Below are positions 33,230-40,933 of a DNA stretch of 55,202 nucleotides, one piece after another. How positions within the stretch are numbered: the stretch's first letter is position 1; each line of letters opens with the position of its first letter. Source of the DNA: Gammaproteobacteria bacterium (GTDB lineage Bacteria > Pseudomonadota > Gammaproteobacteria > Pseudomonadales > Azotimanducaceae); assembly GCA_003247835.1 (NCBI GenBank), contig QJYB01000099.1:1-55202 (forward strand), read 5' to 3'. Under the pieces are notes generated by a model. The model was not told the DNA's origin. It did no database searches and worked only from the letters and a program-made list of their open reading frames with translations. A program made the translations under genes and the position numbers.

Positions 33230-34894
33230 TCAGGCGGACGGGCGTGACACGGACGCGTCTGACACATGCGCTACCAGGTCACCTTCCCCGTCCAGCAGCT
33301 CCCGACAGTGGACGAGTGCTTCGAACCGGTCCGTCCGCCGATCCACATCCTTGACCAGCTGCAGGATGTGGAGCTTGGCGAAGACGCGGGCTACCGGCAG
33401 TGACAGACCGGCCAGCACCACGTAGATGCCATCATCGCGGGCGCTGGTGATGATCTGCTCCAGGGCGATGGTGGCGCTGCTGTCCACCATCGGCACGTCA
33501 CTGAGGTCGAGCAGCAGGATGCGGCTGCGACGGAAGGCGTTGACCCGACGCACCATGCCCGTCGCCACCCCGAAACTCAGTGGCCCGGAAAAGCTCACCA
33601 GCGTGACCGCATCGCCGCAGCTTTCCAGTACCTTCCGTTCCTGCTCGTCGAGCTCGTGATGTCCGGCCTCCACCGATTGAATCCCCTCGAGCTGCAGGTC
33701 GGCCATGCGCTTCACGAACATCAGGCTCGCCATGACGGTGCCCGCCGCAACCGCCGTGATGAGGTCGACGAAAATGGTCAGCCCGGCCACCGTGAGCATC
33801 AGCACCACGCCTCCCGCCGGCGCCGAGCGGATGCGGCGCAGGTAGCGCCAGTCGACGATGTCGATCCCCACCTTGACGAGTAGACCGGCGAGAACGGCCA
33901 GCGGCACCTTTTCCGCGAGCGGTGCGAAGACCACGAGTACCAGCAGCAGGGTCAGCGCGTGAATGACACCGGACAGCTCTGTCCGGCCCCCCGCCTTGAT
34001 GTTGGCGATGGTACGCATGGTGGCACCGGCTCCGGGCAGCGCCCCCAGGGCGCCGGCGATCAGGTTGGCGATGCCCTGCCCGCGCAGCTCTCGATCCGAG
34101 TCGTGGGTACCGCGGGTGATGTTGTCCACCACCACGGAGGTGAGCAGGCTGTCGATGGATCCGAGCAGGCCCAGGATCATCGCCGACACCAGCACGTCGA
34201 CGATGGCGTCGGGCGGGATGTGCGGCAGGTGCGGTGTCGGCCAGCCACTCGGAATCGTACCGATCACAGGTGCTTCGGTGAGAAGGAGCGCACCGAGCAC
34301 GGTACCGACGAGCAGCGCGACCAGTGGCGGCGGCAACAGGACGGCTACCCGACCGCGCATGCCGAAGGTGATGGCGATGGCCGTTAATCCCAGGATCAGC
34401 GCCTGCGGGTTTGTGTCCGCCAGGTAGCGAGGCAGCATCATCAGATCGTTCAGCACCCCGGGCGGACTCTCGTGCCCGAGCAGCGGCGCCAGCTGGACGA
34501 TGAGGATGATGCCGCCGATACCGGTCATGAACCCAGAAATCACCTCGTACGGCATCAGTGTGATGTAACGGCCGAGCCGCGCCCAGCCGAACAGAATCTG
34601 CACCACGCCGCCCAGCATGATGACGGTGAACGCCACTTCGGGGTTCTGCCCGTAGCGGGTGAAGAGCGCCGCCGCGACGATGGTCATCGGGCCCGTGGGA
34701 CCGGTGATCTGAGGCTTGGTCCCACCGAACAGGGCGGCGAACAGGCCGGTCCAGATGGCGCCGTACAGCCCGGCCAGCGCGCCCGCCCCACTTGCGATCC
34801 CGAAGGCGAGTGCCAGCGGCAGAGCGACGACGGCCGCGGTGAGGCCACCGGTCAGATCGCCGACCAGATTGTTGAGGGGCAGCCGGTTGAGCAA
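33230..34894 (-). CDS. SulP family anion transporter with STAS domain
   Basis: A 554-residue inner-membrane transporter for sulfate, bicarbonate or other anions. The membrane domain (about 10-400) has GLTAAVVALPLALAFGIASG, ITGPTGPMT and LLGSIDSLLTSVVVDNITR with GAGATMRTIANIKAGGRTELSG, all typical of SulP; a STAS domain (about 430-530; ILLLDLSDVPMVDSSATIALE) follows. The start is TTG at 34894, the only start codon after an in-frame TAA upstream. It is divergent from the Fur-regulated operon; the shared 184-base gap contains the Fur box. Confidence 0.92.
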   Translation of the reverse strand: MLNRLPLNNLVGDLTGGLTAAVVALPLALAFGIASGAGALAGLYGAIWTGLFAALFGGTKPQITGPTGPMTIVAAALFTRYGQNPEVAFTVIMLGGVVQILFGWARLGRYITLMPYEVISGFMTGIGGIILIVQLAPLLGHESPPGVLNDLMMLPRYLADTNPQALILGLTAIAITFGMRGRVAVLLPPPLVALLVGTVLGALLLTEAPVIGTIPSGWPTPHLPHIPPDAIVDVLVSAMILGLLGSIDSLLTSVVVDNITRGTHDSDRELRGQGIANLIAGALGALPGAGATMRTIANIKAGGRTELSGVIHALTLLLVLVVFAPLAEKVPLAVLAGLLVKVGIDIVDWRYLRRIRSAPAGGVVLMLTVAGLTIFVDLITAVAAGTVMASLMFVKRMADLQLEGIQSVEAGHHELDEQERKVLESCGDAVTLVSFSGPLSFGVATGMVRRVNAFRRSRILLLDLSDVPMVDSSATIALEQIITSARDDGIYVVLAGLSLPVARVFAKLHILQLVKDVDRRTDRFEALVHCRELLDGEGDLVAHVSDASVSRPSA

Positions 34895-35005
34895 GGCGGT
34901 GTCTCGAAGGTTCGGAAGAAACGGAGCTTAACGCCTCCCGGTGAGCACCAGCCATAAGGGCTTCCACGACGCTCCCCGGTGCAGCCATGCGACTTTTCGC
35001 AATCT

Positions 35006-35026
35006 AAACGAGAACCATTCCCATTT
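35006..35026. promoter_or_regulatory. Fur box upstream of the porin operon
   Basis: AAACGAGAAC-C-ATTCCCATTT matches the palindromic Fur site AAATGAGAAT-N-ATTCTCATTT at 17 of 20 non-central positions. It lies about 53 bases before the porin start, in the gap shared with SulP. Flanking arms AATCTAAA and TTTAGATT form a further perfect 8-base inverted repeat around it. Confidence 0.7.
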
Positions 35027-35078
35027 AGATTTGCATCGAATACACTGGCCATCTTTTTTACCGATGGAAATCCTGTCG

Positions 35079-36374
35079 ATGACAACCCCAAGCAACGGGC
35101 GTCGGGCAATCCTGGCCTGCCTCGCCGCCATCGCGACCCTCACGACCCTGACCGCACGTGCGGCGGAAACACCCAGCCTCGAAGCGCTGTGGTCTCTCGT
35201 CCAGCAGCAGCAGGCGGAGATCGAGCGGCTCTCCGGAGAGCTCGATCAGACCCGACAGCAGCTCGCCAGCGCCGAGTCCCAGGCCGAGCTCACCGAGGAA
35301 CGCCTGACGATCACCACCGACTACCTGGACCAGATCGCCGACGGTCGGGGCAGTGTGTCGGCGAAACCGCGGACCACCGTCGGCGGCTACGGTGAGCTCC
35401 ACTACAACGACGTGGACGCGCGAGAGAGCGGTGGCGACTACCAGATGATCGACTTCCATCGGCTGGTGACGTTCGTCGGCCACGAGTTCACGGACCGGAT
35501 CCGTTTCTTCTCCGAGATCGAGATCGAGCACGCCCTCGTGGAAGATACGGATGACGGTTCGTCACCGGGTGAGCTCGAGATCGAACAGGCGTTCATCGAG
35601 TTCGATCTGAGTGATCAGTACGTCGCCCGCACGGGTCTGTTTCTTCTGCCGGTCGGCATCCTCAACGAGACCCACGAGCCGGAGACCTTCTATGGCGTGG
35701 AGCGCAACGACGTCGAGAGCATCATCCTTCCCGCCACCTGGTGGGAGGCCGGCGCCAGCGCGGGCGGTCGCTACGGCAACGGCCTGTCCTGGGACTTCGC
35801 CGTCACCTCGGGCCTCGCGATCCCCACCACCGGCTCCAACGCATTTCGCGTGCGCAGCGGTCGACAGAAGGTCGCCGAGGCGAACGCCGACTCGCCTGCC
35901 CTCACCGGCAGGCTCAAGTACACGGGCCTGCCCGGACTCGAGCTCTCCGCCACGCTCCAGTACCAGACGGACGCGAGCCAGGTCGCCGGCGACGGTCTCG
36001 ACGACGGCACCCTGGTCAGCCTGCACGGCATCTGGAACTGGCAGCGATTCCAGCTCCGGGCATTGTGGTCCCAGTGGAACTTCGACGGCACGGCCGTGGA
36101 GCTGGCCGGCGCCGACCAGCAGACCGGCTGGTACGTGGAGCCGAGCTTCCGACTCGGACGTCCCGACAACGACTGGGGTTTCTACGCCCGCTACGAAGAC
36201 GTGGACGGCGCCAGGGCGCAGGATCAGTTCGATCAGTGGGAGGCCGGCGTCAGCTACTGGCCGGTGCCGAACGTGGTGTTCAAATTCGACTACCGGGAGC
36301 GGACCCTGGATCAGGACAGCGAATCCGGACGTGACTTCAGCGCTGTGGATCTGGGGATCGGCTACTCGTTCTGA
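35079..36374 (+). CDS. Outer-membrane porin with N-terminal coiled coil
   Basis: A 431-residue exported beta-barrel. A Sec signal (MTTPSNGRRAILACL..., cleavage after ARA) is followed by a heptad-rich helix (about 30-75: LWSLVQQQQAEIERLSGEL), then a barrel of about 320 residues with alternating hydrophobic strands and a C-terminal Phe (GIGYSF), the typical assembly signal. The phrase VGGYGELHYND and the FHRLVTFVGHEFTDRIRFFSEIE stretch place it with phosphate-selective/trimeric porins of the OprO type, but substrate is unclear. ATG 35079 is preferred (GGAA upstream) to one at 35064. Fur box upstream suggests iron control. Confidence 0.88.
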   Translation: MTTPSNGRRAILACLAAIATLTTLTARAAETPSLEALWSLVQQQQAEIERLSGELDQTRQQLASAESQAELTEERLTITTDYLDQIADGRGSVSAKPRTTVGGYGELHYNDVDARESGGDYQMIDFHRLVTFVGHEFTDRIRFFSEIEIEHALVEDTDDGSSPGELEIEQAFIEFDLSDQYVARTGLFLLPVGILNETHEPETFYGVERNDVESIILPATWWEAGASAGGRYGNGLSWDFAVTSGLAIPTTGSNAFRVRSGRQKVAEANADSPALTGRLKYTGLPGLELSATLQYQTDASQVAGDGLDDGTLVSLHGIWNWQRFQLRALWSQWNFDGTAVELAGADQQTGWYVEPSFRLGRPDNDWGFYARYEDVDGARAQDQFDQWEAGVSYWPVPNVVFKFDYRERTLDQDSESGRDFSAVDLGIGYSF

Positions 36375-36407
36375 AGGTGGTTTGCTTTTCCGCTTCGGCG
36401 CGGCAGA

Positions 36408-36968
36408 ATGCACCTCATGAAAATGAGAATGATTCTCGGTCGTGTTCTCGTCTGGATGACCGTCGTCATGGCGGCGGTCACCGATGTCCACGCGGAGGAT
36501 CAGGTCTACCGGAGCGAGGCAGATTTCCTCTCCAACGCCTTCGGCGGTGAGCCACCGGCAGCTCGCGCGCTCTGGGTGCCACCCGCGCTGCGTGAGGAGC
36601 TGCTCCGGGATTTCGGCTGGCGCGCTGGGCTGCGGATCCGCTACTGGGTGCACGGCGACCGCTCCGCCTGGATCCTGGACGAGATCGGCAAGGACAAGCC
36701 CATCACCGCCGGTATCGTGGTCGACGAAGACACCATCGCCCGACTGGAGGTACTGGTCTTCCGCGAGAGCCGTGGCTGGGAGGTTCGCTATCCGTTCTTC
36801 ACCGACCAGTTCGCCAGCGTCGCTCTGGCCGAGGACGGCGATCTGTCCCGTCGTATCGACGGCATCACCGGCGCCACCCTCTCCGTCCGGGCGGTGACCC
36901 GCATGGCGCGCGTTGCCCTGAGGCTGCATGACGCGACCCGTCAGACCACCCTCGCCCGCCGTCCGTAA
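36408..36968 (+). CDS. Exported FMN-binding domain protein (covalent flavinylation site)
   Basis: A protein of up to 186 residues with a signal peptide (KMRMILGRVLVWMTVVMAAV, cleavage after VHA) and an NqrC/RnfG-type FMN-binding domain. The flavinylation motif DGITGATLS (Thr157 the likely FMN attachment residue) is intact. Such domains carry electrons on the outer face of the inner membrane after ApbE attaches FMN; no apbE is in this window. Several in-frame ATGs (36408, 36417, 36423, 36429) make the start uncertain. It overlaps the PepSY gene by 41 bases, and a Fur-like site covers its first codons. Confidence 0.85.
   Translation: MHLMKMRMILGRVLVWMTVVMAAVTDVHAEDQVYRSEADFLSNAFGGEPPAARALWVPPALREELLRDFGWRAGLRIRYWVHGDRSAWILDEIGKDKPITAGIVVDEDTIARLEVLVFRESRGWEVRYPFFTDQFASVALAEDGDLSRRIDGITGATLSVRAVTRMARVALRLHDATRQTTLARRP
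36421..36441. promoter_or_regulatory. Second Fur box, overlapping the 5' end of the FMN-binding gene
   Basis: AAATGAGAAT-G-ATTCTCGGTC matches the Fur consensus perfectly in its first half and in ATTCTC of the second (17 of 20 positions). It covers codons 5-12 if translation starts at 36408. It could mark an internal iron-controlled promoter or a chance coding match. Confidence 0.5.
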
Positions 36969-37665
36969 ACTGCCTCTGCGGCACCGCCTGCACCGGACCG
37001 CCGGTGTCGCCACCGGTCTGGTGCTGCTGTACCTGATCGCCACCGGTCTGCCGCTGCAGTTCACCCGCCTGCTCGATCTGGGCGGCCGCTTCGTGGACAG
37101 TCCGCTGGTTCTCGACTGGTACGGCATCAGCACGCCGGAATCGGGCTGGCAGAGCAACGGAGCGACTTACGTCGGCGGGCTTGTTTTTCAGGGTGAACGG
37201 CCGGTGACGGAGGCGGACGATTTTCAGGGTGCCGCATCCGCGAACGGCCTGCTCGCGGTGGCGGCGGGCCCCGTACTGCTGCTGACGGACCCTTCTCAGC
37301 CCGGCGTCGTCGAGAGGATGCACCTGCCCGCGCCCGCGATCCGAATCGGCAACATCGGAGATCGGGTAATCCTCGAATTCACCGACGGTCTGCAATCCCT
37401 GGATCCCGGAACCCTGATGCTCGAGCCGCTGAGCGCAAACGTGGAAGAAGTCGAGTGGGCCCATCTGACCACACTGACCGGCGCGGGGCTCGACCCCTAT
37501 CGCGACGCGACCCGCGCCCGGGTGCTGTCGCTGGAGCGGCTGCTCCAGGACCTGCACAGCGGCCGGGCTTTCGGTCCAGTAGGAGAGTGGGTGGTGACGA
37601 CGGCCACCGTCCTGCTCGCCTTGCTGGCCCTGAGCGGTTTCTGGATCTGGTGGCGTTCGCGGTGA
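36928..37665 (+). CDS. PepSY-associated transmembrane protein
   Basis: A 245-residue inner-membrane protein. The N-terminal RHRLHRTAGVATGLVLLYL...TGLPLQF span and the C-terminal LHSGRAFGPVGEWVVTTA...LSGFWIWW span are diagnostic of PepSY_TM proteins, which flank an extracytoplasmic domain (about 46-220) and are thought to pass electrons across the membrane to reduce ferric iron. Start ATG 36928 has GAGG four bases upstream. Sandwiched between the flavoprotein gene (41-base overlap) and the DDN-like gene (GTGA overlap), it is clearly in the same operon. Confidence 0.85.
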   Translation: MTRPVRPPSPAVRKLPLRHRLHRTAGVATGLVLLYLIATGLPLQFTRLLDLGGRFVDSPLVLDWYGISTPESGWQSNGATYVGGLVFQGERPVTEADDFQGAASANGLLAVAAGPVLLLTDPSQPGVVERMHLPAPAIRIGNIGDRVILEFTDGLQSLDPGTLMLEPLSANVEEVEWAHLTTLTGAGLDPYRDATRARVLSLERLLQDLHSGRAFGPVGEWVVTTATVLLALLALSGFWIWWRSR

Positions 37666-38105
37666 GCTCCGAGATCGAGCAGGCCCGCACCGCGCTCCGG
37701 CGCGACAGGACCATCGACATCACCACCACAGGGGCGAGAACGGGTCTGGAGCGGACCACGGAGATCTGGTTCACCAACATAGCCGGCAGGATCATCCTCT
37801 GCGGCACACCTTCTGCCGACGGCTCGCGGGGTCCCCGGGCAAAACGGGACTGGCAGGCCAACCTCAAGCGCAATCCGGAGTTTCTGTTCCGGTTCAAGGA
37901 GTCGGTGAGCCTGGCGCTGCCCGCGCGAGCGGTGATCATCACCGACCCGGCCGATCGGCAAGCCATCATGAGCGCGGCGGAAACCGCCTGGTATCGCGAC
38001 CAGGGTTTCAGCATCCAGGACCTGGTACGTGGCGCGCCTATCGTCGAGGTGTTCTTCCTCGGCGCCTATGCCAGCCTGACCCGTCGACGCGCAGGCGAAC
38101 GGTGA
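37662..38105 (+). CDS. Deazaflavin/flavin-dependent oxidoreductase-like protein (DUF385, DDN type)
   Basis: A 147-residue protein of the nitroreductase/quinone-reductase family related to mycobacterial Ddn. The core TTTGARTGLERTTEIWFTN, IILCGTPSADG, and DWQANLKRNPEFLFRFK follows the usual order. Family members use F420 or FMN; most Gammaproteobacteria lack F420, so FMN is more likely here. GTG at 37662 overlaps the PepSY stop by four bases (GTGA), so it is coupled to the flavin/PepSY module. Confidence 0.8.
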   Translation: MSSEIEQARTALRRDRTIDITTTGARTGLERTTEIWFTNIAGRIILCGTPSADGSRGPRAKRDWQANLKRNPEFLFRFKESVSLALPARAVIITDPADRQAIMSAAETAWYRDQGFSIQDLVRGAPIVEVFFLGAYASLTRRRAGER

Positions 38106-38123
38106 CGGCGCGTCGACTTACGT

Positions 38124-39338
38124 TTACCCCGCCAGATCGCGGATCGTCCGCCTGCCCAGCTGCGACAGATGCACCTCGTCCGGCCCGTCTGCGATGCGGC
38201 AGTAGCGGCTGGTGAGATAGATGCGAGCGATCGGCGTGTCCTGCGTCACCCCCATGCCGCCATGGGCCTGCAGTGCCCGATCCGCCACCGCCTGGCACAT
38301 GGACGGGGCGGCCACCTTGACCATGGAGATGTAGTCCCGGGCTCCTTTGGCTCCGAACTTGTCCATCTTGTCTGCGGCGGCGAGCACGAGCAGCCGGCAC
38401 TGCTCGATCTCGTAGCGCGAGCGGGCCACGTCGTGCTGGATGCTGGTCTTCGCCGAGAGCTTCTCGCCGAAGGCCACCCGCTCCTCTACGCGCTTGCACA
38501 TCAGCTCGAGACACCGCTGCGCCATGCCGACGAACATCATGGCGTACTGGAAGCGGCCCGGGCCGAGCCGACCCTGGGCGATCTCGAAGCCGCGACCCTC
38601 GCCGAGGATCAGGTTCTCCACCGGCACCCGGACGTTGTCGTAGAGCACCTGGGCATGACCGCCCGGTGAGTGGACGCTGCCGAAAGCGCGCACCGGCCGC
38701 TCGAGGATCACCCCCGGCGTGTCTTTCGGCACCAGAATCATCGAGAACTGCTGGTGGCGCGGCGCCTGCGGATCGGTCTTGCCCATCACCACCAGAATCC
38801 GGCACAGCGGATTGAACGCATTCGACGTGAACCACTTGCGGCCGTTGATCACATATTCGTCCCCGTCGCGGACGATCGTGGTTTCGAGGTTCGACGCGTC
38901 GGAAGACGCCACAGCCGGTTCGGTCATGGAGAACGCGGAGCGGATCTCGCCCGCGAGCAGCGGTTTCAGCCAGCGCTCCTGCTGCGCGTCATTACCGAAA
39001 CGGGCGAGCACTTCCATGTTGCCGCGATCCGGCGCGCTGCAGTTGAACACCTCCTGCGCCCACGGCACGCGGCAGATACGCTCCATGAGCGGCGCAAATT
39101 CCAGGTTCGAGAGCCCGGGACTCCAGTCCTCGTACTCGCGCGGCAGAAACCAGTTCCAGATGCCGGCTGCCCTTGCCTTGGCCTTGAGATCCTCGAACCA
39201 GGGCGGGTAGGACCATTCGTTGCCGGAGGACTCCACCCAGTCCCCGAATTCCAGCTCCCGCGGAAAGATGTGCTCGTCCATGAAGGCGTCGACGCGCGCA
39301 CGCAGCTCCAGGACCTTATCACTCGGCTCGAAGTCCAC
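38124..39338 (-). CDS. Acyl-CoA dehydrogenase
   Basis: A 404-residue flavoenzyme that introduces the alpha-beta double bond in an acyl-CoA. The family markers FSMTEPAVASSDASNLETT, WFTSNAFNPLCRILVVMGKT, VRVPVENLILGEGRGFEIAQGRLGPGR and the C-terminal QAHGGMGVTQDTPIARIYLTSRYCRIADGPDEVHL are present. The overall look resembles the bacterial ACAD11/10-type enzymes (PA-like). The start is GTG at 39338 with GGAGGGG three bases upstream. It is monocistronic by spacing; substrate chain length is not evident. Confidence 0.95.
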   Translation of the reverse strand: MDFEPSDKVLELRARVDAFMDEHIFPRELEFGDWVESSGNEWSYPPWFEDLKAKARAAGIWNWFLPREYEDWSPGLSNLEFAPLMERICRVPWAQEVFNCSAPDRGNMEVLARFGNDAQQERWLKPLLAGEIRSAFSMTEPAVASSDASNLETTIVRDGDEYVINGRKWFTSNAFNPLCRILVVMGKTDPQAPRHQQFSMILVPKDTPGVILERPVRAFGSVHSPGGHAQVLYDNVRVPVENLILGEGRGFEIAQGRLGPGRFQYAMMFVGMAQRCLELMCKRVEERVAFGEKLSAKTSIQHDVARSRYEIEQCRLLVLAAADKMDKFGAKGARDYISMVKVAAPSMCQAVADRALQAHGGMGVTQDTPIARIYLTSRYCRIADGPDEVHLSQLGRRTIRDLAG

Positions 39339-39424
39339 GATCCCCTCCCTTTCTGGCTCCCACCTCCCTTTCTACGCAACCGACCGTCGGGGATCAACTC
39401 GACGGCGCAACGGATCAGGAACGC

Positions 39425-39874
39425 TCAGGCCGCGTCGACCGGTTCATCTCCCGGGCCGCCGAACTGGCGCCTGAGATGCTCCGCAAAGGCCCGGCAGGCA
39501 TCCATGGTCGTGAAGATGCCGGCCAGACGTCCATGCGTCGTCACCAGCGCCGCGCCGATGTGGCGCTCGGCCATGCCTTCCAGAACCACTGCCAGGGGCG
39601 TGTTGAGGTCCACCATGTAACAGTCGTCGACGCAGGCGTCTCCGACCGTCAGCCCTTCGGCCAGCGTGCTCGCCGTAGCGCGCTGGATCTCCGAGCCGAG
39701 CAGCCGCCGCATATCGCGGTCGGTGACGATACCGTGGAGCTTACCGGCCCTGGTGACGGGTAGATGCCTGACATCGTGTGCCTGCATCATCTCCCTAGCG
39801 GTCCCGATCGGCGATTCGAAATCCACCGAGTACGGAAATGGCGTCATGACGGTTTTGACGAGCGGCGCCTTCAC
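39425..39874 (-). CDS. Tandem CBS-domain protein
   Basis: A 149-residue protein formed by two CBS domains (about 6-60: TVMTPFPYSVDFESPIGTAREMM...VTDRD; and about 78-135: VGDACVDDCYMVDLNTPLAVVLEG...FTTMD), which bind adenosyl ligands such as AMP or SAM. I take GTG 39874, four bases past the macro-domain stop; a downstream ATG at 39847 is also possible. The open frame above it lies inside the macro gene. It is probably co-transcribed with the macro-domain gene. Confidence 0.85.
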   Translation of the reverse strand: MKAPLVKTVMTPFPYSVDFESPIGTAREMMQAHDVRHLPVTRAGKLHGIVTDRDMRRLLGSEIQRATASTLAEGLTVGDACVDDCYMVDLNTPLAVVLEGMAERHIGAALVTTHGRLAGIFTTMDACRAFAEHLRRQFGGPGDEPVDAA

Positions 39875-39878
39875 GAGT

Positions 39879-40421
39879 TCACTCGACGGCTGCCACGTTC
39901 GGCTGGTACTGCGTGTAGATATACACAGGTATCGGCAGATCGCCGAGGTGCCGTTCGATGAGCGCCTGTACCTCCTCCCACGCGAGTCCACCGACACCGG
40001 TCGCCAGCCGCGGCATCGCAAGGCTGCTGAACGCCTCGTCTTCGACCACCCTGCGCAGGTTCCTGAGCGCCACGTTGACGTTGTGGGTCGTCGCCTTACC
40101 CGGATGCGAACGACTGGACTTTGCTTCTTCCTGCGTCAACAGATTGACGATTCGCTTGCCGTCCGCGCCGGTCCAGCACCAGACGTCACCCGGTTTCGGA
40201 TGCTCCAGCTGGCAGTAGTGGCGGAAGTCTTTGGCCATGGCGGGATACGCCTGCCTGAGCGCGAGCGCGAGTCCCTGGTTGAAGTGATCACCCGGCGCCA
40301 CGCCATGGACCAGTGCCTGGGCGCTCGACAGCAGAATGTCACCGGAAACGGTTTTCAGCACGAACGTTGCCCTTTGCTGTTGCTTCTGATCATCGTCGGG
40401 CAGGGACGCCGTCGTATCCAT
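39879..40421 (-). CDS. Macro domain protein (ALC1/TARG-like)
   Basis: A 180-residue ADP-ribose-binding macro domain. TVSGDILLSSAQALVHGVAPGDHFNQGLALALRQAYP matches the ALC1/OARD1-type N-terminal half, and LAMPRLATGVGGLAWEEVQALIERHL the second ligand loop. Members remove ADP-ribose from carboxyl groups or hydrolyse O-acetyl-ADP-ribose. No ADP-ribosyltransferase toxin lies next to it, unlike in DarTG. It precedes the CBS gene. Confidence 0.88.
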   Translation of the reverse strand: MDTTASLPDDDQKQQQRATFVLKTVSGDILLSSAQALVHGVAPGDHFNQGLALALRQAYPAMAKDFRHYCQLEHPKPGDVWCWTGADGKRIVNLLTQEEAKSSRSHPGKATTHNVNVALRNLRRVVEDEAFSSLAMPRLATGVGGLAWEEVQALIERHLGDLPIPVYIYTQYQPNVAAVE

Positions 40422-40533
40422 ACGTAGTTTCCGGCCGCCTTTCCTGCCCGGCGCCGGGACGATTTCTTCGGACGCTTTTTTCCTGCAGCCGATTCGCAGT
40501 ACGCTTGCCGCCTTTCGATTCGAGGAGACCTCA

Positions 40534-40908
40534 ATGTTCAGTCACATCATGATCGGCGCCAACGACCTGGAGGCATCCAAAAAGTTCTACGACGCAGTGC
40601 TCGGCGCGCTCGGCCACAAGCCCGGCACCATCGATCCCAAAGGCCGCTGCTTCTACCGGACCTCGTCGGGGGTACTGGCGCTGACGAAGCCGATCAACGG
40701 CGAGCCCGCCACCCACGCCAACGGCGGCACCATCGGTTTCCTCGCGCCCAGCCCCGAGGCCGCGGCCGCCTGGCATGCAGCGGGCATCGCCAATGGCGGC
40801 ACCACCTGCGAGGACCCGCCCGGGGTTCGGGAAGGCAGTGGTGTGTATCTGGCCTATCTGCGGGACCCATCCGGCAATAAGATCTGCGCGCTGCACCGTC
40901 CGGGCTGA
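40534..40908 (+). CDS. VOC (glyoxalase/bleomycin-resistance) family protein
   Basis: A 124-residue vicinal-oxygen-chelate fold protein. MFSHIMIGANDLEASKKFYDAVLGALGHKPG supplies the first metal ligand (His4) and the C-terminal YLAYLRDPSGNKICALHR the last; the paired beta-alpha-beta-beta-beta repeats fit the family. Such small VOC proteins often act as lyases or as thiol-conjugate enzymes, and the activity is unassigned. GAGGAG lies six bases upstream of the ATG. Confidence 0.88.
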   Translation: MFSHIMIGANDLEASKKFYDAVLGALGHKPGTIDPKGRCFYRTSSGVLALTKPINGEPATHANGGTIGFLAPSPEAAAAWHAAGIANGGTTCEDPPGVREGSGVYLAYLRDPSGNKICALHRPG

Positions 40909-40933
40909 GGGATTCTAGGAATCAGGGGTGGGG

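Noticed and set aside
33498-34988. Minus-strand alternative frame of 496 codons over the SulP gene
   Set aside because: Arg/Ala/Gly-rich frame-shifted shadow of the transporter gene.
35562-37157. Long minus-strand open frame (531 codons) antisense to the porin and FMN-binding genes
   Set aside because: Its translation is rich in Arg/Gly/His with no domain, while the plus strand shows clear protein families; it is a by-product of high GC.
39879-40421. Macro gene considered as the antitoxin of a DarTG-type toxin pair
   Set aside because: The neighbour is a CBS protein and no ADP-ribosyltransferase gene is adjacent.
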